Shown in pieces: positions 33,567-45,370 of a stretch of 64,000 nt of DNA (the first letter of the stretch is position 1; each line of letters starts with the position of its first letter). A program made the position numbers and the translations under genes. The notes below the pieces were generated by a model. That model was given only the letters and a program-made list of their open reading frames with translations. It was not told the origin of the DNA and searched no databases. Source of the stretch: Hemerocallis citrina (taxonomy: Eukaryota; Streptophyta; Magnoliopsida; Asparagales; Asphodelaceae). The stretch covers positions 6,126,467 to 6,190,466 of the forward strand of contig CM030360.1 in the NCBI GenBank assembly GCA_017893485.1, in the 5' to 3' direction.

Positions 33567-33825
33567 TTTACTATATGGACAAAATTATATTAAATATATT
33601 CATGGAAAAGAAACAATTAATAAAAGGAACTAGAAGCCATTTCATTTAATAAGCACCCTTTCCCTCAGAAAAAAGTAATCATTTATTATAAGTTGAATCG
33701 ACTTAAATTTAAAAGAAGCTGAAAACAAAACAAAATTCAGTGTATAAATTAATTTGCTACCAATTAAAGGAAAACATTAATAATTTGCTGCCAATTTGAA
33801 TTCATTAAAATCACGAAAACATGGT

Positions 33826-34280
33826 TCGATGTATATCCTGCAAGATTTAGTAAGTCGTCTTTTTTTCTCTTTTGTTTATTGGTATGAAAACAAGGTGAAT
33901 GGTTGTTTTATTACAAAGATAAATCAAAATTTTATACAAAACAAGGCTAAGGATTAATCTGTTAAACCAGTAATTTGCAACTATTTGACAAAAAAAGAAA
34001 AAATTGCAAAGTACAGATTGTGTTTAATTATCAATCCTTACCACATGGAGTTTTGATCTAGTAGCAGGGTCTTTCACATGATAGCAGAGTAACTCATGTT
34101 TGAATTTCACTGATTATGCACATTAAATGCATATTTTTTAAAAATACCGATGAGTACAGGCTAGTCTTGCTCCACAAAGATGATCATCAACTCGTAGAGT
34201 TTGCAACAATATAAGTGCTAAACCTTACCAAACTTCAGAATTTTGATTTATCGGCAAAGTCTTTAACGAAACAGGCTAAC
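33826..34280. repeat. Segment shared by blocks B and C but absent from A
   Basis: Runs from tcgatgtatatcctgcaag to acgaaacaggctaacaac and parallels 62,330-62,800. In block A the flanking sequences are joined near 19,285. It could be an insertion in the B/C ancestor or a deletion in A. Confidence 0.6.
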
Positions 34281-35005
34281 AACTAACTTGGTTCTCGGCT
34301 GACTGGGAACCTGAAACTCGAATCTAAAAAGATCCGATTATTGCAAACCCTAATAGTTGAGACACAAAAAGGAAAATTGTCAAATATGAAAGAAATTTGT
34401 ATCCAGAAGAGGAAACATATTTAAAATACCAGCTGAACAGATTATGGGGCAAGTTTCTCAAGGTTCATATCCAAGTCCGGCAGCTAGAAGCTAATATATG
34501 GTCGTCTATGTTTGCCCTACCAACATCATATGAGTGTGAGAGAGGAGACAAACCGATGGGGATGTGAGAGAAAGAGCGAAGGTATGAAGTGACAAAAGAG
34601 AATGGGGATATATAGCGGTTGGGTGGTGGAATAGCTCGGGGTAGATTGGTAAAATTAAAATTTAATTGTGTTTCTTTTAGTCAACTATAGCAAGACATCC
34701 CTGATCGGAAGGCCCCCAAAACAACACGTGAAAAAACTGCTTTTTGTGAGTAGACTCTTTAGGATACGAAGCGGTATTATATGTAATTGGAAGGGAACTA
34801 ATAGGGCCAGCTGGCAACAATGTAGAAACATCGTATATCATAATAAGATTTTCAAACGTATATTGATTAACATTTATTGTCATATTCTATAGAATTTCAT
34901 TGTCAAACAAGTTAAATAATCACTTCATTTGTTCAAGCGGGATGAGCTGCGTTCAATATTGATTTTTCTTTTCTTTTCCATCTTCTTATAATTATTCATA
35001 CTAGC

Positions 35006-35945
35006 AATCTGCACGTGCCCTAACAAATTTTTTAAAAAAATTAAAGCCTATGACGTATTCTAGCCTCAAACCTAAGACCTCCCTTTTCCGATCCTAAACA
35101 CTAATCATACTCTTTGCAAATTATCCCCAGTCTCACCAAATTTTATCTCTCATCTCTAATACTATAATGTGAGAGTTGGGGTTGTGTAACTTGTAAACAA
35201 TCAACCATCTAATTTCAACCATGCATTGTTGAGTAAGAGTTAGAGTTTTTACTTTGACTCGATACCCAAACCCCACCAGGGCTCTATCCGGACCCGGCAT
35301 TAGGCCAGAACTGACCCGATCTATACGGGTTCAGGTTTGGGTCATAAAATAAGACTTATTGCAATTTTGGATTCGGGTCCGGGTCCGGGTCTGCTCAAAA
35401 TGGACCCAACCTGGACCCATTAAAAAATACCCAAAAAATATGGAATTTGAATAAATGGTTATAGGGATATACATGTAAATAGTAATTATTGAAGATAGAT
35501 GTGTAAATATAATATATATTCATGTACTTAAGTGCAAAATTGTGAATATCTTAAGTATGAACTGGACCCAACAGGTAATGTTATTCTAAGTACGAGCCGG
35601 ACCAGACCTGGTTCTCATAGGTCGTTGGTCCGGGTCTAATTTTTAGACCCGTAGGGTATCGGGTCCGGGTCCGGGTACTATAGGACCCGAACCGATAGGA
35701 CCCGATACCAGTGCTAGTGGAGTTATATCAACCATTCATTTACTCAACTATTTTTAATTACCATAATACCATCAAAATTCAAATTTATTATGACATATTT
35801 ATTTACAAATGTGTCACTCGTATAAAATAAAATTTGGTGCCACTAGGGGTAATTTGTAAAGAATATGTGATGAGTAAAGGGAGGTATTAGGTTTAAGCCC
35901 AGATTACGTCTTCGTGTTTAATTTTTTAAGAAAATTATTAGGACG
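35006..35945. mobile_element. Helitron-family copies, one interrupted
   Basis: A truncated minus-orientation copy (ctagcaatctgcacgtgcc, 35,006 to about 35,150) meets a plus-orientation copy starting TCTCTAATACTATAATG at about 35,153. The plus copy is interrupted by a CCGGACCC-rich insertion (about 35,240-35,718) and resumes at gagttatatcaaccattc until aggacgtgcttg near 35,950, where the hAT relic begins. Confidence 0.45.
35245..35718. mobile_element. CCGGACCC-rich repeat inside the Helitron copy, possibly hAT-related
   Basis: Ends contain repeated ggacccg/cgggtcc. GAGTTAGA on the left and GAGTTATA on the right could be an imperfect 8-bp target duplication, as hAT elements make. Another copy begins at 63,790. 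Terminal inverted repeats are not clean, so classification is uncertain. Confidence 0.35.
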
Positions 35946-35949
35946 TGCT

Positions 35950-36319
35950 TGTATTCAATCAAAAAAACCCAGGACTAATGCACCTAATGAATTAAATTGG
36001 TATAATAGAAAAAATAGCGAGAGTTCTAGTGCTAAGATTGAAGTACTACAATGGTGGAAAGAACATGAAAATCTTTCCTATTCTTTCACATATGGCTAGA
36101 GATCTACTAACTCATCATGTCTCCACAGTTGCTGCCGAAAGTGCTTTTTCTTCAAGTGGCAGAGTTCTAACAGATTACAGGAATCTCTTGAAGCCGGATT
36201 CGTTGGAGATGCTCGTGTGCACTGAAGATTGGATAAAGGATGAAGACATGACTCAAGGAAAAGCTGCATCTACATCAACAAGTGGAAGCAACTCCCCTGA
36301 AGTCCAACAACAAGATTAA
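35950..36319 (+). pseudogene. hAT transposase C-terminal dimerisation domain, frameshifted
   Basis: Plus-strand readings EVLQWWKEHE (to about 36,070), then, one frame over, FPILSHMARDLLTHHVST, ESAFSSSGRVLTDYR and LVCTEDWIKD match the hAT family dimerisation domain (PF05699-like). A frameshift lies at about 36,070-36,085. The ORF ends at 36,319 with a Ser/Thr-rich tail. The N-terminal zinc finger and DDE core are absent, so this is a remnant. Confidence 0.8.
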
Positions 36320-36961
36320 GGAATTTAGGGCGATGAGATCCTAGGTTTAGGTTAAGTAGAGGTGCAGGATAGTAGTCCAATGCCCTCTCTTCAATCTAAC
36401 TTTAGGCTATCTTGAACTATAGATTGTCCTCTCAAACATGTAATTGAAGGAATTTGTATATTTATTTAACAGTATTTGTATGTAAAAAAATTATAAAATT
36501 TTCAAAGAAGTTGAAATGAATAAATATATACAATTTTGTTTAATTCTTAATCTTTTATCTTTGCTGTACAATTTATTTTTTAAGGTTAAAAAAGGGGGGG
36601 AACTAGTATTTGTAAACTGTATGAAAAAACTTGTAAAAAATTCATAGTAGTTGAAATGAATAATCAATAATATATGCATTTTTTCACTTTTATACAGTTA
36701 TACTTGTTTTTTTTATAAAAAAAATCCTTTAAGTGAAGTTGTACAAGAAATTTTAAAAAATAAAAAATAACAAAAAAATAAACAGGCCAACCCGCGACCT
36801 GACCCGACCCGAAACGGGTTCGACCCTAATGGGTTCGCGAGTCGACGGGGTAGACATTTCCAATTTTCAACCTGGACCGGCCCGGTTGACACCCCGACCC
36901 CGACCCGAACCCATCCAAGTTAGGCTTCAACTTGCGCGTGACGACCCGAATGCCAACCTTA
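36320..36961. other. 3' flank of the hAT relic
   Basis: AT-rich sequence, then a block rich in gacccgac/gggttcg and ccggcccggttgacaccccg (36,785-36,950) like subterminal repeats of plant hAT elements. No gene. Confidence 0.4.
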
Positions 36962-37048
36962 CTTAGTGTCTTCTCTTTTTGGGATAAGGACGACCTCCGC
37001 ATAGTTAAGTCTCCCCAACTTAAGCATATGATCAAAGAATTCGGCAAT
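36962..37048 (-). pseudogene. LINE reverse-transcriptase fragment left of the LTR insertion
   Basis: The minus-strand reading includes FFDHMLKLGRLNYAEVVLIP, the RT segment normally followed by a PISLLN block. It continues the LINE at 44,344-45,370 across the inserted LTR element. The left end at about 36,962 meets hAT-type sequence. Confidence 0.7.
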
Positions 37049-37053
37049 GATAG

Positions 37054-37221
37054 TGTAACACCCCGTGTTAAAATATAATATACATACAAAAATATATTAG
37101 GGGATTTGAGTTACCCCTATAGGATTTCCTATGGGGGGTGTATATAAATTATTGTCTGGGGGGGTCCCATGTCTGCATGAGCAACAACAGGCTGCTGCTG
37201 TAGAGTGCCGCCAGCTAGCGG
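37054..37221 (+). repeat. 5' LTR, first part
   Basis: TGTAACACCCCGTGTTAAAA to ccagctagcgg, matching 43,853 to about 44,018. Interrupted at 37,221 by the first solo LTR. Confidence 0.8.
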
Positions 37222-38351
37222 TGTAATACCCTGATTTTTCAATTAATGAAAAATTATTTATTTTGCACGTAGTGTGCACGTGCAATATTTTAGTTGAATT
37301 AAATCTTATAATTGTTTTATTGTAATGTGTATGAATATTTAAATATATATTTTCAAATTATTCCATACAAAAGCCTTTTTCTTTAAATAAATAGAAAGCC
37401 ATATTTTAAAGCCTCTTTCTTAAAGCCCAAAATGTTTTTTTATTTATTTTACTATTTTGGCCCATAAAACTAAGCCCATGGATTAATTTATTTAAAAATT
37501 CTATTTTATTTTTGTACAAATTAAAATGCACAATTTTTAGGCCTAGTTGCATGCACGTGCACTACACATACACGTGCAATGCACACTTCTCCTATGTTGG
37601 CCGGATTACTTCTTTTGGAGGGAGATTCATAAGTTTTAGTGGTGGTCATGGTGTGGTAGTTATGTGAATGTGGGTAGTTGTGGTAACTCCTACTCTCATC
37701 CTAGCCTTCCATCCTACAACCAACCAACTAATCCTAGCCCTTCATTCTACTCGATTTCTAGTATAAATACCCCCTCCCATGGCTATATTCATATGCAATT
37801 ATATCTTTCCAAAACTATAGTCTAATTTAGTAGTAAGTTGTGAGTAAAAGATTGAGAGAATTGTGTGGGATTGTATTCCTTTCAACAAGGAGGAGAAGAG
37901 GCCGGCCATCACTAGGAGGAGCTCGGGATTGGTGCTTGTGGAGCTTGTGCGCGCATCGTCTAGGAGGAGGTGCATTCATTCGCAAAGGACCTTTGTTGCT
38001 ATTGTGTTGTTTTCTCTCCATACAAGGTGGGTAAAATTTTCCATATTTCTAAAGTAGAAATGCTTGCTAGAATGAATGAATGATAGTGGGTTTGATTTCC
38101 TTATTTCTAATTAGAAGTGATGCTAGCATTATATTGAGAAATTATGCATGAAAAATACTAATAAGAGTACACTTCTAATTGGAAAATTGACCTATGAATT
38201 GATTGGAATGTGAGTATGCAATTGTATGTGACTGGATTAGTAAAAATCTAAGTTGATATGGATTAATTATAACCATGAATGTGAACTTGGCTAATAAAGA
38301 GATTTGTGGCATTAATTGTTGAGAAATGTCGAAAAAGAAACGTTCTGGTAA

Positions 38352-39092
38352 GTCGACTTAGGACCCTGTAAGTCGACTTATATGCTCGTTTAAGTCGACT
38401 GGTGATGTTATAAGTTAACTATTTACTTAAAATCATGAATGTTTTCCCCTGAACAATCGACTTACTCTAGTATGAGTCGACTGGTACTGATGCATTTTTA
38501 TAAACTCGAATGTTCTACTCTTTTGAAAATACACGAGACTTTATAAAGATAATTTGGGAATGGTTGTATGGAATAAAATGTAATTTGAGAATAAAAGGTG
38601 TAATCAGAACTATGGTTTTTGATATGTGTATTTTTGAGAAATTATACCTTGTAAAAGAACTAGAAATGAAGAAGATTAATATAGTAAAGATTAAAGTGAC
38701 ATTATTGATGCATGAAAACATGAATTATGAATATTCGTTAGTACTTCTCATTTTGAGAATAATGTGAACAATAAAATGTGAATTATTCTTGTTGAAGAAT
38801 AGCGAGACAAAGTGTGATGTGTATGAAGGAATGATTCCTTAATTTGAAATTAAACCTGTCCAGTCGACCGAATGCTTGAAGCAGTCGACTGTACCGAGCA
38901 TGATAAATGTATAATTGAACTACACAGTACAGACGACTGATTTACGAAACAGTCGACTGTCCTGTGATTGATAATTGAATTTGGAAACACTGCAGAACAG
39001 CCGACTGCCATGTGCAGCAGTCGACTCTCCCGAGTGGTTATGAATAACTGTAATTGACTGAACAAGTCGACTGGAAGAGCTCCAAGTCGACT
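38352..39092. repeat. Cluster of interspersed GTCGACT motifs
   Basis: Nine exact GTCGACT copies lie at 38,352, 38,372, 38,394, 38,476, 38,884, 38,952, 39,020, 39,066 and 39,086, with variants (gtcgacc, gacgactg, gccgactg, atcgactt) between. Most sit in AAGTCGACT or CAGTCGACTG contexts, and the core is palindromic. Spacing is irregular, so this is not a simple tandem repeat. Confidence 0.85.
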
Positions 39093-39610
39093 GTCCAGAG
39101 TGTTTTGATATGTCAGAGAACATTATTCTGTCTATTTTAAAGATTGTGAACTTTATGATTGATGTTGATGAACTCTTTTTATTGCTGTATGAATTCACAT
39201 GAAATGAGTCATAGTTTTTGAATTGAGAACTTACATGAAATGAGTCCTAGATTCGAATTGAGAATTACATGAATATGAAAGCTAAGATCATGATATGCTG
39301 AGGCAATGAAAAATGAACTCATGAGCTGGGAATGCTCAGATTATGTTAGAATTTGTGAATTGGAATTGAAATGAAAGAGTAGTTAAGTCTCCCCCGGCAA
39401 TTGGAAAGAAATTGAAATGATTATTGAAAAGAAAGACCAAGGTTGGTCATGTTGAAATGAATGAATAAGTCCGGTTTAGTGGAGAGGCTAACTCTAGAGC
39501 TTTGATTTGGTTCATGATTCTAATAAAAACTAATGATTAGTACATAGTGGAGATGTGATGAAAGTAGGAGAAAAACACGAGTGAGAGCCATCGGATTTGC
39601 GACGGAGGGT

Positions 39611-39865
39611 ATTTCACAGGTTCTTCACGATGAGTCGTGACATGACGTGGATACGGCTCCAGGGTGCCGTGGCGGCGGAGAGTATTTCACAGGTTCTTCA
39701 CGATGCGTCGTGACATGACGTGGATACTGCTCCAGGGTACCGTCCCTGTGGTGACACTTGTGGGATGTTTGGTGACTGCATGAGGATCGTGTGCCATGAA
39801 GGAGGCTGAATTGTCCATAGGTTCTTCACGATGCGTCGTGACATGACGTGGGATTCCCCTCCAGT
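39611..39865. repeat. Three repeats with a CACGA-TGCG-TCGTG hairpin
   Basis: ggttcttcacgatgcgtcg followed by tgacatgacgtgg recurs at about 39,619, 39,692 and 39,820. The first copy has TGAG in the loop. Each contains the inverted pair CACGA/TCGTG. They are inside the 3.2-kb solo LTR. Confidence 0.8.
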
Positions 39866-40468
39866 TTTTGTACACGTGCTTGCACTCATAGATCATCTAA
39901 GACACTACCGTAGTTACAGTAGTAGATTAAGTTATGGCGAGGGATTGAACCCTACAAAGATGAAGAACGATTAAGAGGCTTGCCCTCGGACCTATGTAGT
40001 ATGGGATGCATAGACTCCGAACATGTGTGCATTAGTGTCATGTAACATAAATAATTGCATTAAGGATTAAGTGCACAATCACAACACGACATCAATAGGG
40101 TAGCCCCTTTAATTGTAATGTGACAAGTTTGTGTTTGCTAAATATGAAAAATTAAGTTATACTATTTCCGGCATAGAGAGGATGGCCGTGTATAATGATC
40201 GTTGGTTGAATAAACGGACGTACCCACAGTCTTATATACAGGTAAATGACATGTTAAAGAAGAATGGATGCTGAAAGATTGTACCATGTTGTTGTACATT
40301 TATTTAATTGTTGTATTTTACTTCCGCTGTGCAAAAGAAAAGTGTAATTTTGATGTAAATTCTGATGTAAAGTGAAAAGTTTAAATTTCCTTGTAAAATT
40401 GTACTGAAGAAAGTGAAAAGATCCTGTAGAACATCTCGAATTCAGTGTATTTGGGATTCGGGGCGTTA

Positions 40469-40775
40469 GGGGGGGGCACACGCGGGAGAGGCTGCGACTT
40501 TGCTTCTCTGTCTCTCTGCTGATGTGGGCAGTAGGGGCCCACGTGACTGTGTTTCTCTCGGATGGAAAGAGAACGGGGAGAGGTAAGTGAATAGTCCCAT
40601 ATCGGGATTAAAGATGAATAAAATAATATATAAATATAATTGCCTATGATCAAGTGTCACCAATCTGGTTAACCACCTTTTGAAAGGTAACTTGTGGTGG
40701 GCAGTTGTACAAAATAGCATCTAATTTGTCTTCTAAATTGTATAAATTGTCTGAGCTAGGGGCAGGGACGTTACA
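40469..40775 (+). repeat. 5' LTR, second part
   Basis: Continues from the G-run to gggacgttaca, paralleling about 44,019-44,343 of the 3' LTR. Confidence 0.8.
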
Positions 40776-40777
40776 AA

Positions 40778-40790
40778 TGGTATCAGAGCC
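40778..40790 (+). other. Primer-binding site (initiator tRNA-Met)
   Basis: TGGTATCAGAGCC lies two bases after the LTR end (TTACA-AA). Confidence 0.85.
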
Positions 40791-40914
40791 GACTTTCGGC
40801 ACCGAGTGTGGGTAAGAGTGGGTGAGATGTATGCCTGAGATGGAGCTAGCAGATGTACAGGTATGCATGAGAGGGAGCGAGGTTGCGGCCAGAAATAATG
40901 GACACCCGCAGAAT

Positions 40915-41096
40915 TGTAACCCCCATTCTCGTAAATACGTATTTTCTGAATATTTTCTGTATTTCGATATTATAACTTCATTATTTGTTAAAATCATTTT
41001 GGATTTTATATTAAAGTGTTTTTCTAATCGAAAATTTATTCATTTCGAATAACGATGTGTTTTGATCTTATTTTCCAACTATTTGTATTTGAGTCC

Positions 41097-41167
<71 letters not shown>

Positions 41168-43724
41168 GTCATTTTAGTAAATTGTTAAGCGGGGATATTA
41201 TTTTATTGTATGATTTTATTATTATCATAATTAATTCTCATTTCTCGATTATTTAATTAAAATTCATCTATTGAATTATTTTATTTTCGTACTTGATCTC
41301 ATTTTCGTGGTGAGTTCTAATTTAATTTCAAGCCAACTTATATTGTTTTCATTTGTATTATTTATCTATTTATTTGGATTTCAATTTTTGTTCATGAAGT
41401 TCTTTGTTCTTTTGATTGAGTTTTTATTGTCGATCCTATTATCCTCTTAATTATTGTTGGTGTTTTTATTCGAACCCTATTGATTATGATCTATCTCTTA
41501 ATTGAACCCTAAAATCCAATTTCTTTTGTTCTTGACCCAAAACCACTTTTACTGGATCCTAAACCACTAACCCAGTACCCTAATTGTACCCTATAAATAC
41601 AACTCTACTGCAAACCCCAAAAACACAAATTTGCAATTTCCTAGCCATCACAATCCCTCTCTCCTCTTTCTCTCTCCTCCTTGGATTCTCTATCCCCGAC
41701 CTCCAAACAATCCCGCCTTTTATTGTAGCGCCATCTTCCCTGGCACTCACCCCGACTCCGGCGACCCCCAACCACGTCGCCATCTTCCCTTCGTCAACCT
41801 CACGAACCCCCGTGCACCTCCTCGCCCTCCTCCCTCCTCGACATTAACAGACAGCCTAACCCCCCTACTCCCCGTTTCGATCGACGACCGCCGGCACCAC
41901 CTGCGCCAGCATCACCTGGCACCCCCCTGAGCGCCGCCCCACCTATGTCGTCGTCCAGTCACCCACGACTCCACCCCCATCATCCTTTTTGCCCTCCTCG
42001 ACATTAATGGCGCTCAACCCAAAACCCTCTCCTTTCCTTCTCTGTTCTTTGTCCCGTCGCGCCACCACCGTGACGTCGCCCTCAGGCAGCTGTCGCCGCC
42101 CCTCGGCCATCGCTGCTGCCATCACTGCTCTCTCTCTCTCTGTTGTTGTTGTTGTCTCTTTGTGTGCTGAGTTGCTTTGTCTCTTTGGGTGCTGTGTTGA
42201 TTTAGCTCTTTATTGCACGTATGTTGCACGTGCTATTTGTGGATTGTTAGTTCGTTGGTTCGTTGCTCCGGGATTCTTATCCCGTTATTCTGGATTTTTG
42301 TTCTCACCGTTTATAAGGCAAGTAACTTGTATTAAATTCCTTTGCATATACAAGTACAAAATACCGCTTGTAGTGTAGTTGGGTTCTAGAGACAATTCGT
42401 GTGTGAAACCCCTTGTTGATATTGTCTCTATTGTGATGATTTGACCGTAGTTACCTCACGACATATATGACATGAATTAACCTTGGTTTGACCACTTTTG
42501 ATATATATATATGTTCATGCTATCTTGAGATATCAGTGTTTGATGTGTTATCCGTGTTACACTTGTCGAATACTTGTAAAATACTATATACCATGTTGCT
42601 TGGACATCTAGTACACCCTATTCCATGTTATCATCATAATGTTTCCCTTTTGTTATTATCGTTCATCTCATGTCTCGAATTGCATATTGTATTGTTGCAT
42701 TAATAAAATAGTTAACAAACCGGGGTTTAAGGGAATGACTTGAGTAGTGAATAATATAGTAACTGTGTCGGCCAGTGTTTATTGATTGATTGTGGAGCGC
42801 TGACTACGTCACCCTAATCTTTCGTGTCTTGAACCCGTGAACTCGTGAACCCGTGAACTCGTGAACTTGTGAACTTGTGAATCAGTGTATCATTATAATG
42901 AGTTGTGCAACAATACTGTATCGTATCAGTGATTACCGTACCAACACATGATCTATAAAATTCACCACTTAAGTCTAAAACGAAATTGATTGTATGCATC
43001 GAACCTGTGGTACGAAACACATGGGACACAGTAGTACATGCATTAGTTAGGATTAAAATGAATAATAGACTTAAGGATTAACACAACATCAACATTGCAT
43101 ATTGTTCATCATTGTTCCTATTGATATCGAATATTACATGATACTTGTTCACTCGACACTTATTACATGCTACTTACACTCGTTCATCTTACCATACTAG
43201 TTGTTATATTTTGTTACCATGCCTATTCCATGTTATTAGTTATCCTTTTTCCTATATACTTGTGCCTGCACTACAAGTGGCCCGTAACTTGCATTGACGG
43301 GAGTTTTTTTTTTTCTTTTCCTCTTCCTGCAATTTATTAAATTGCAGAAGTTGGAGAACAGTTACCTGCTGGAATTGGAGAACATACATTCTGAAGACTA
43401 CTGCTTTTAAATTGTTCTTTGCTTTAATAAACTTAATGTATTGAGACTTGTTATTATTTTGGATTGTATTTATTATTGTATTGGACTTATGTCCCGAATA
43501 TTGTTATTTATTTCCAGACGTTGGATTATTATTGTATTTGGATATTTTTATTGCTTAATTCCAAGTATTATTGTTCGTGAGATTATTATTATTGCCTGTG
43601 CAATTATTCTATATTATTTATATTGTTGAGTTGATCGGATAAACAGCTTATGGATGACGTTAGTCATTCGCTGGGCTAATGTTACGTACTCGTATTCTGT
43701 ATTTTTGGGAAGCGGGGCGTGAGA
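40915..43724 (+). mobile_element. Second solo LTR (2.8 kb) in the internal region, TSD AGAAT
   Basis: Begins TGTAACCCCCATT and ends gcggggcgtgaga. AGAAT is on both sides (40,910-40,914; 43,725-43,729). TATA box ctataaatacaac is near 41,590. The end resembles that of the other solo LTR. C-rich open readings at 41,584-42,378 are leader-like and not supported as a gene. Confidence 0.75.
41098..41165. repeat. (TA)n microsatellite
   Basis: About 33 uninterrupted AT dinucleotides inside the second solo LTR. It explains the IYIYIY open reading. Confidence 0.98.
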
Positions 43725-43852
43725 AGAATCGGGGTACCGTGCAGCTAGAAGAATCAGGGTACTCCACTCCATATCAGCTAGAAAGTAGATCCTGCACTAG
43801 ATTGTGCATGCCCCGTGCTCAGCGAGGACGCTGATTTCTGAAGGGGGGTGTC

Positions 43853-44343
43853 TGTAACACCCCGTGTTAAAATATAATATACATATAAAAATATATTAGG
43901 GGTTTTGGAGTTACCCCCATAGGATTTCCTATAGGGGGTGGTATATAAATTATTGTGTGGGAGTCCCACGTCTGCATGAGCAACAGCAGGCTGCTGTTGC
44001 AAAGTGCTGCCAGCTGGTGGGGGGGGGGGGGGGGGGGGGGGCGCACACGCAGTAGAGGTTGCGACTTTGCTTCTCTGTCTCTCTGCTGACGTGGGCGGTA
44101 GGGGCCCTCGTGATTGTGTTTCTCTCGGATGAGAGAGAGAACAGGGAGAGGTAAGTGAATAGTCCCATAACGGGATTAAAGATGAATAAAATAATATATA
44201 AATATAATTGACTATGATCAAGTGTCACCAATCCGGTTAACCACATTTTGAGAGGCAGCCTGTGGTGTGCAGTTGTATAACATAGTATATAATTTGTTGT
44301 CTAAATTGTATAAATTGTCTGAGCTAGGGGCAAGGGCGTTACA
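43853..44343 (+). repeat. 3' LTR of the nested element (491 bp)
   Basis: TGTAACACCCCGTG to gggcgttaca, preceded by a G-rich polypurine tract and followed by TSD GATAG. Contains a run of 23 G (44,019-44,041). Confidence 0.85.
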
Positions 44344-45370
44344 GATAGCCAATAGTTCATCAGTTCATCCTTAATTTCCTCCCAGAAGGTTTGATAAAAT
44401 AACATTGGGAAGCCATCGGAGCCAGGGGCTGTCCCTCCCCATCCAAGATATCACCCCTTCACTCCATCCTCCGGGAACAAGGTTTCCACTGTGGGAATTG
44501 ACCCAAACCCTCACCCTCTGTCTTGCTCCTCCAAAACTCATTGCACAGGGGAGCTCTAAACACTGTCTTACGGCCAAAAAGTTTTTGAAGTGAGATTGGA
44601 AAGCCAATTCTATATCCTTCTCTTCCTGTATCATGCCTGATTCCATGTGAACCGAAAGAATGATATTGGCTCTCATGCGTGCATTGGTCATTCAGTGAGA
44701 AAAGGTCACATTCGCATCTCCCGCTTCAACCCACAAAATTCTGGACCTCTGTTGCCATTTGATCTCCTCTAGTTTGTATAGATGTGCAATATCTTCCTTG
44801 AGTGATAGAAGACGGTTACGCTTTACTTGGGTAAGGTCCCAAGTCTCCTCTAGTCTCTCCACGTCATCAATATTAGTAAGTAATGACTCTTTAGCTCTCC
44901 AGATTGTAGCAAAACGTGTGCGGTTCCATTTCCTAAGTTTAGTCTGAAGTCTGTGAATCTTTTCACACCAAATCACAGCTGCCTCAATACCCCTTGTAGA
45001 GAGTGCCCAACTGTCCATAACAACATAGTGACATCCCTAAAATTTTCAACCAAGCTTCCTTGAATCTGAATTTCTTCCGATGCGGGACGTTCCTATCTCC
45101 CGTGGAAAGTAAGATGGGAACATGATTAGAGGTTGGTTTTGGGAGCGATTTGGCACTCACAAGGGGGAAATGCAACTCCCATACCCAAGTTGGGGTTGCT
45201 TGCATATTAGACCGGGTAAATAGTCTGTCTTAAATTGGGATGTCAACCATTTCCAAATCAGTAATAATCTTGTTAAACTGCTCCCTTCTCTGCCCCGATG
45301 TTCAAAAGCAAATATAGTAATATTGAAGTCCCCCGACCATCCAAGAGTGAGACCATCACGTTTGAATTGA
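44344..45370 (-). pseudogene. L1-type LINE ORF2 fragment (endonuclease C-terminus to RT start)
   Basis: Minus strand: WSGDFNITIFAFEHRG (endonuclease, about 45,330), the linker with RSRILWVEAGDANVTF (about 44,720), and an RT N-terminal stretch. It resumes on the left side of the LTR insertion at 37,048. There is an in-frame TGA at 44,692-44,694 and several frameshifts. The endonuclease N-terminus, RT core and tail are missing. It is a different family from the LINEs at 49 kb and 55 kb, judged by the linker sequence. Confidence 0.8.

Larger units (their letters stand above)
27285..35235 (-). repeat. Segmental duplication block B
   Basis: Contains gene copy B and parallels blocks A and C. Two insertions interrupt it: the TRIM-like element at 28,315-30,922 (TSD ATTCT) and the Mutator-type MITE at 32,361-33,566 (TSD TTTACTATA). 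Neither is in A or C, so both arrived after the duplications. Confidence 0.8.
37222..40468 (+). mobile_element. Long solo LTR (3.2 kb) nested in the 5' LTR
   Basis: Begins TGTAATACCCTG and ends ttcggggcgtta. A TATA box (agtataaatacccc, about 37,760) and a 3' end resembling the other solo LTR (gtatttgggattcggggcg) fit a long Ty3/gypsy LTR. No second copy or internal region is present. Its target duplication is obscured by the G-run at the right junction. It carries a cluster of GTCGACT motifs (38,352-39,092) and hairpin repeats (39,611-39,865). Confidence 0.65.
37049..44348 (+). mobile_element. Nested non-autonomous LTR element, TSD GATAG, containing two solo LTRs
   Basis: The TSD GATAG is at 37,049-37,053 and 44,344-44,348. 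The 5' LTR is split (37,054-37,221 and 40,469-40,775), the PBS is at 40,778, a PPT-like gaaggggggtg at 43,840-43,850, and the 3' LTR at 43,853-44,343. Without a solo LTR at 40,915-43,724, the internal region is only about 265 bp and non-coding, so it could move only with enzymes from another element. The host sequence is an L1-type ORF2. The two LTR copies differ at many sites by eye, so the insertion is not recent. Confidence 0.85.

Noticed and set aside
41584..42378. Ser/Pro/Thr-rich plus-strand open readings of up to 129 codons
   Set aside because: Located in the transcribed leader part of a solo LTR; C-rich composition, no domain, no conservation seen.
43953..44246. Open readings with poly-proline
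   Set aside because: Produced by translating the 23-G run in the 3' LTR.
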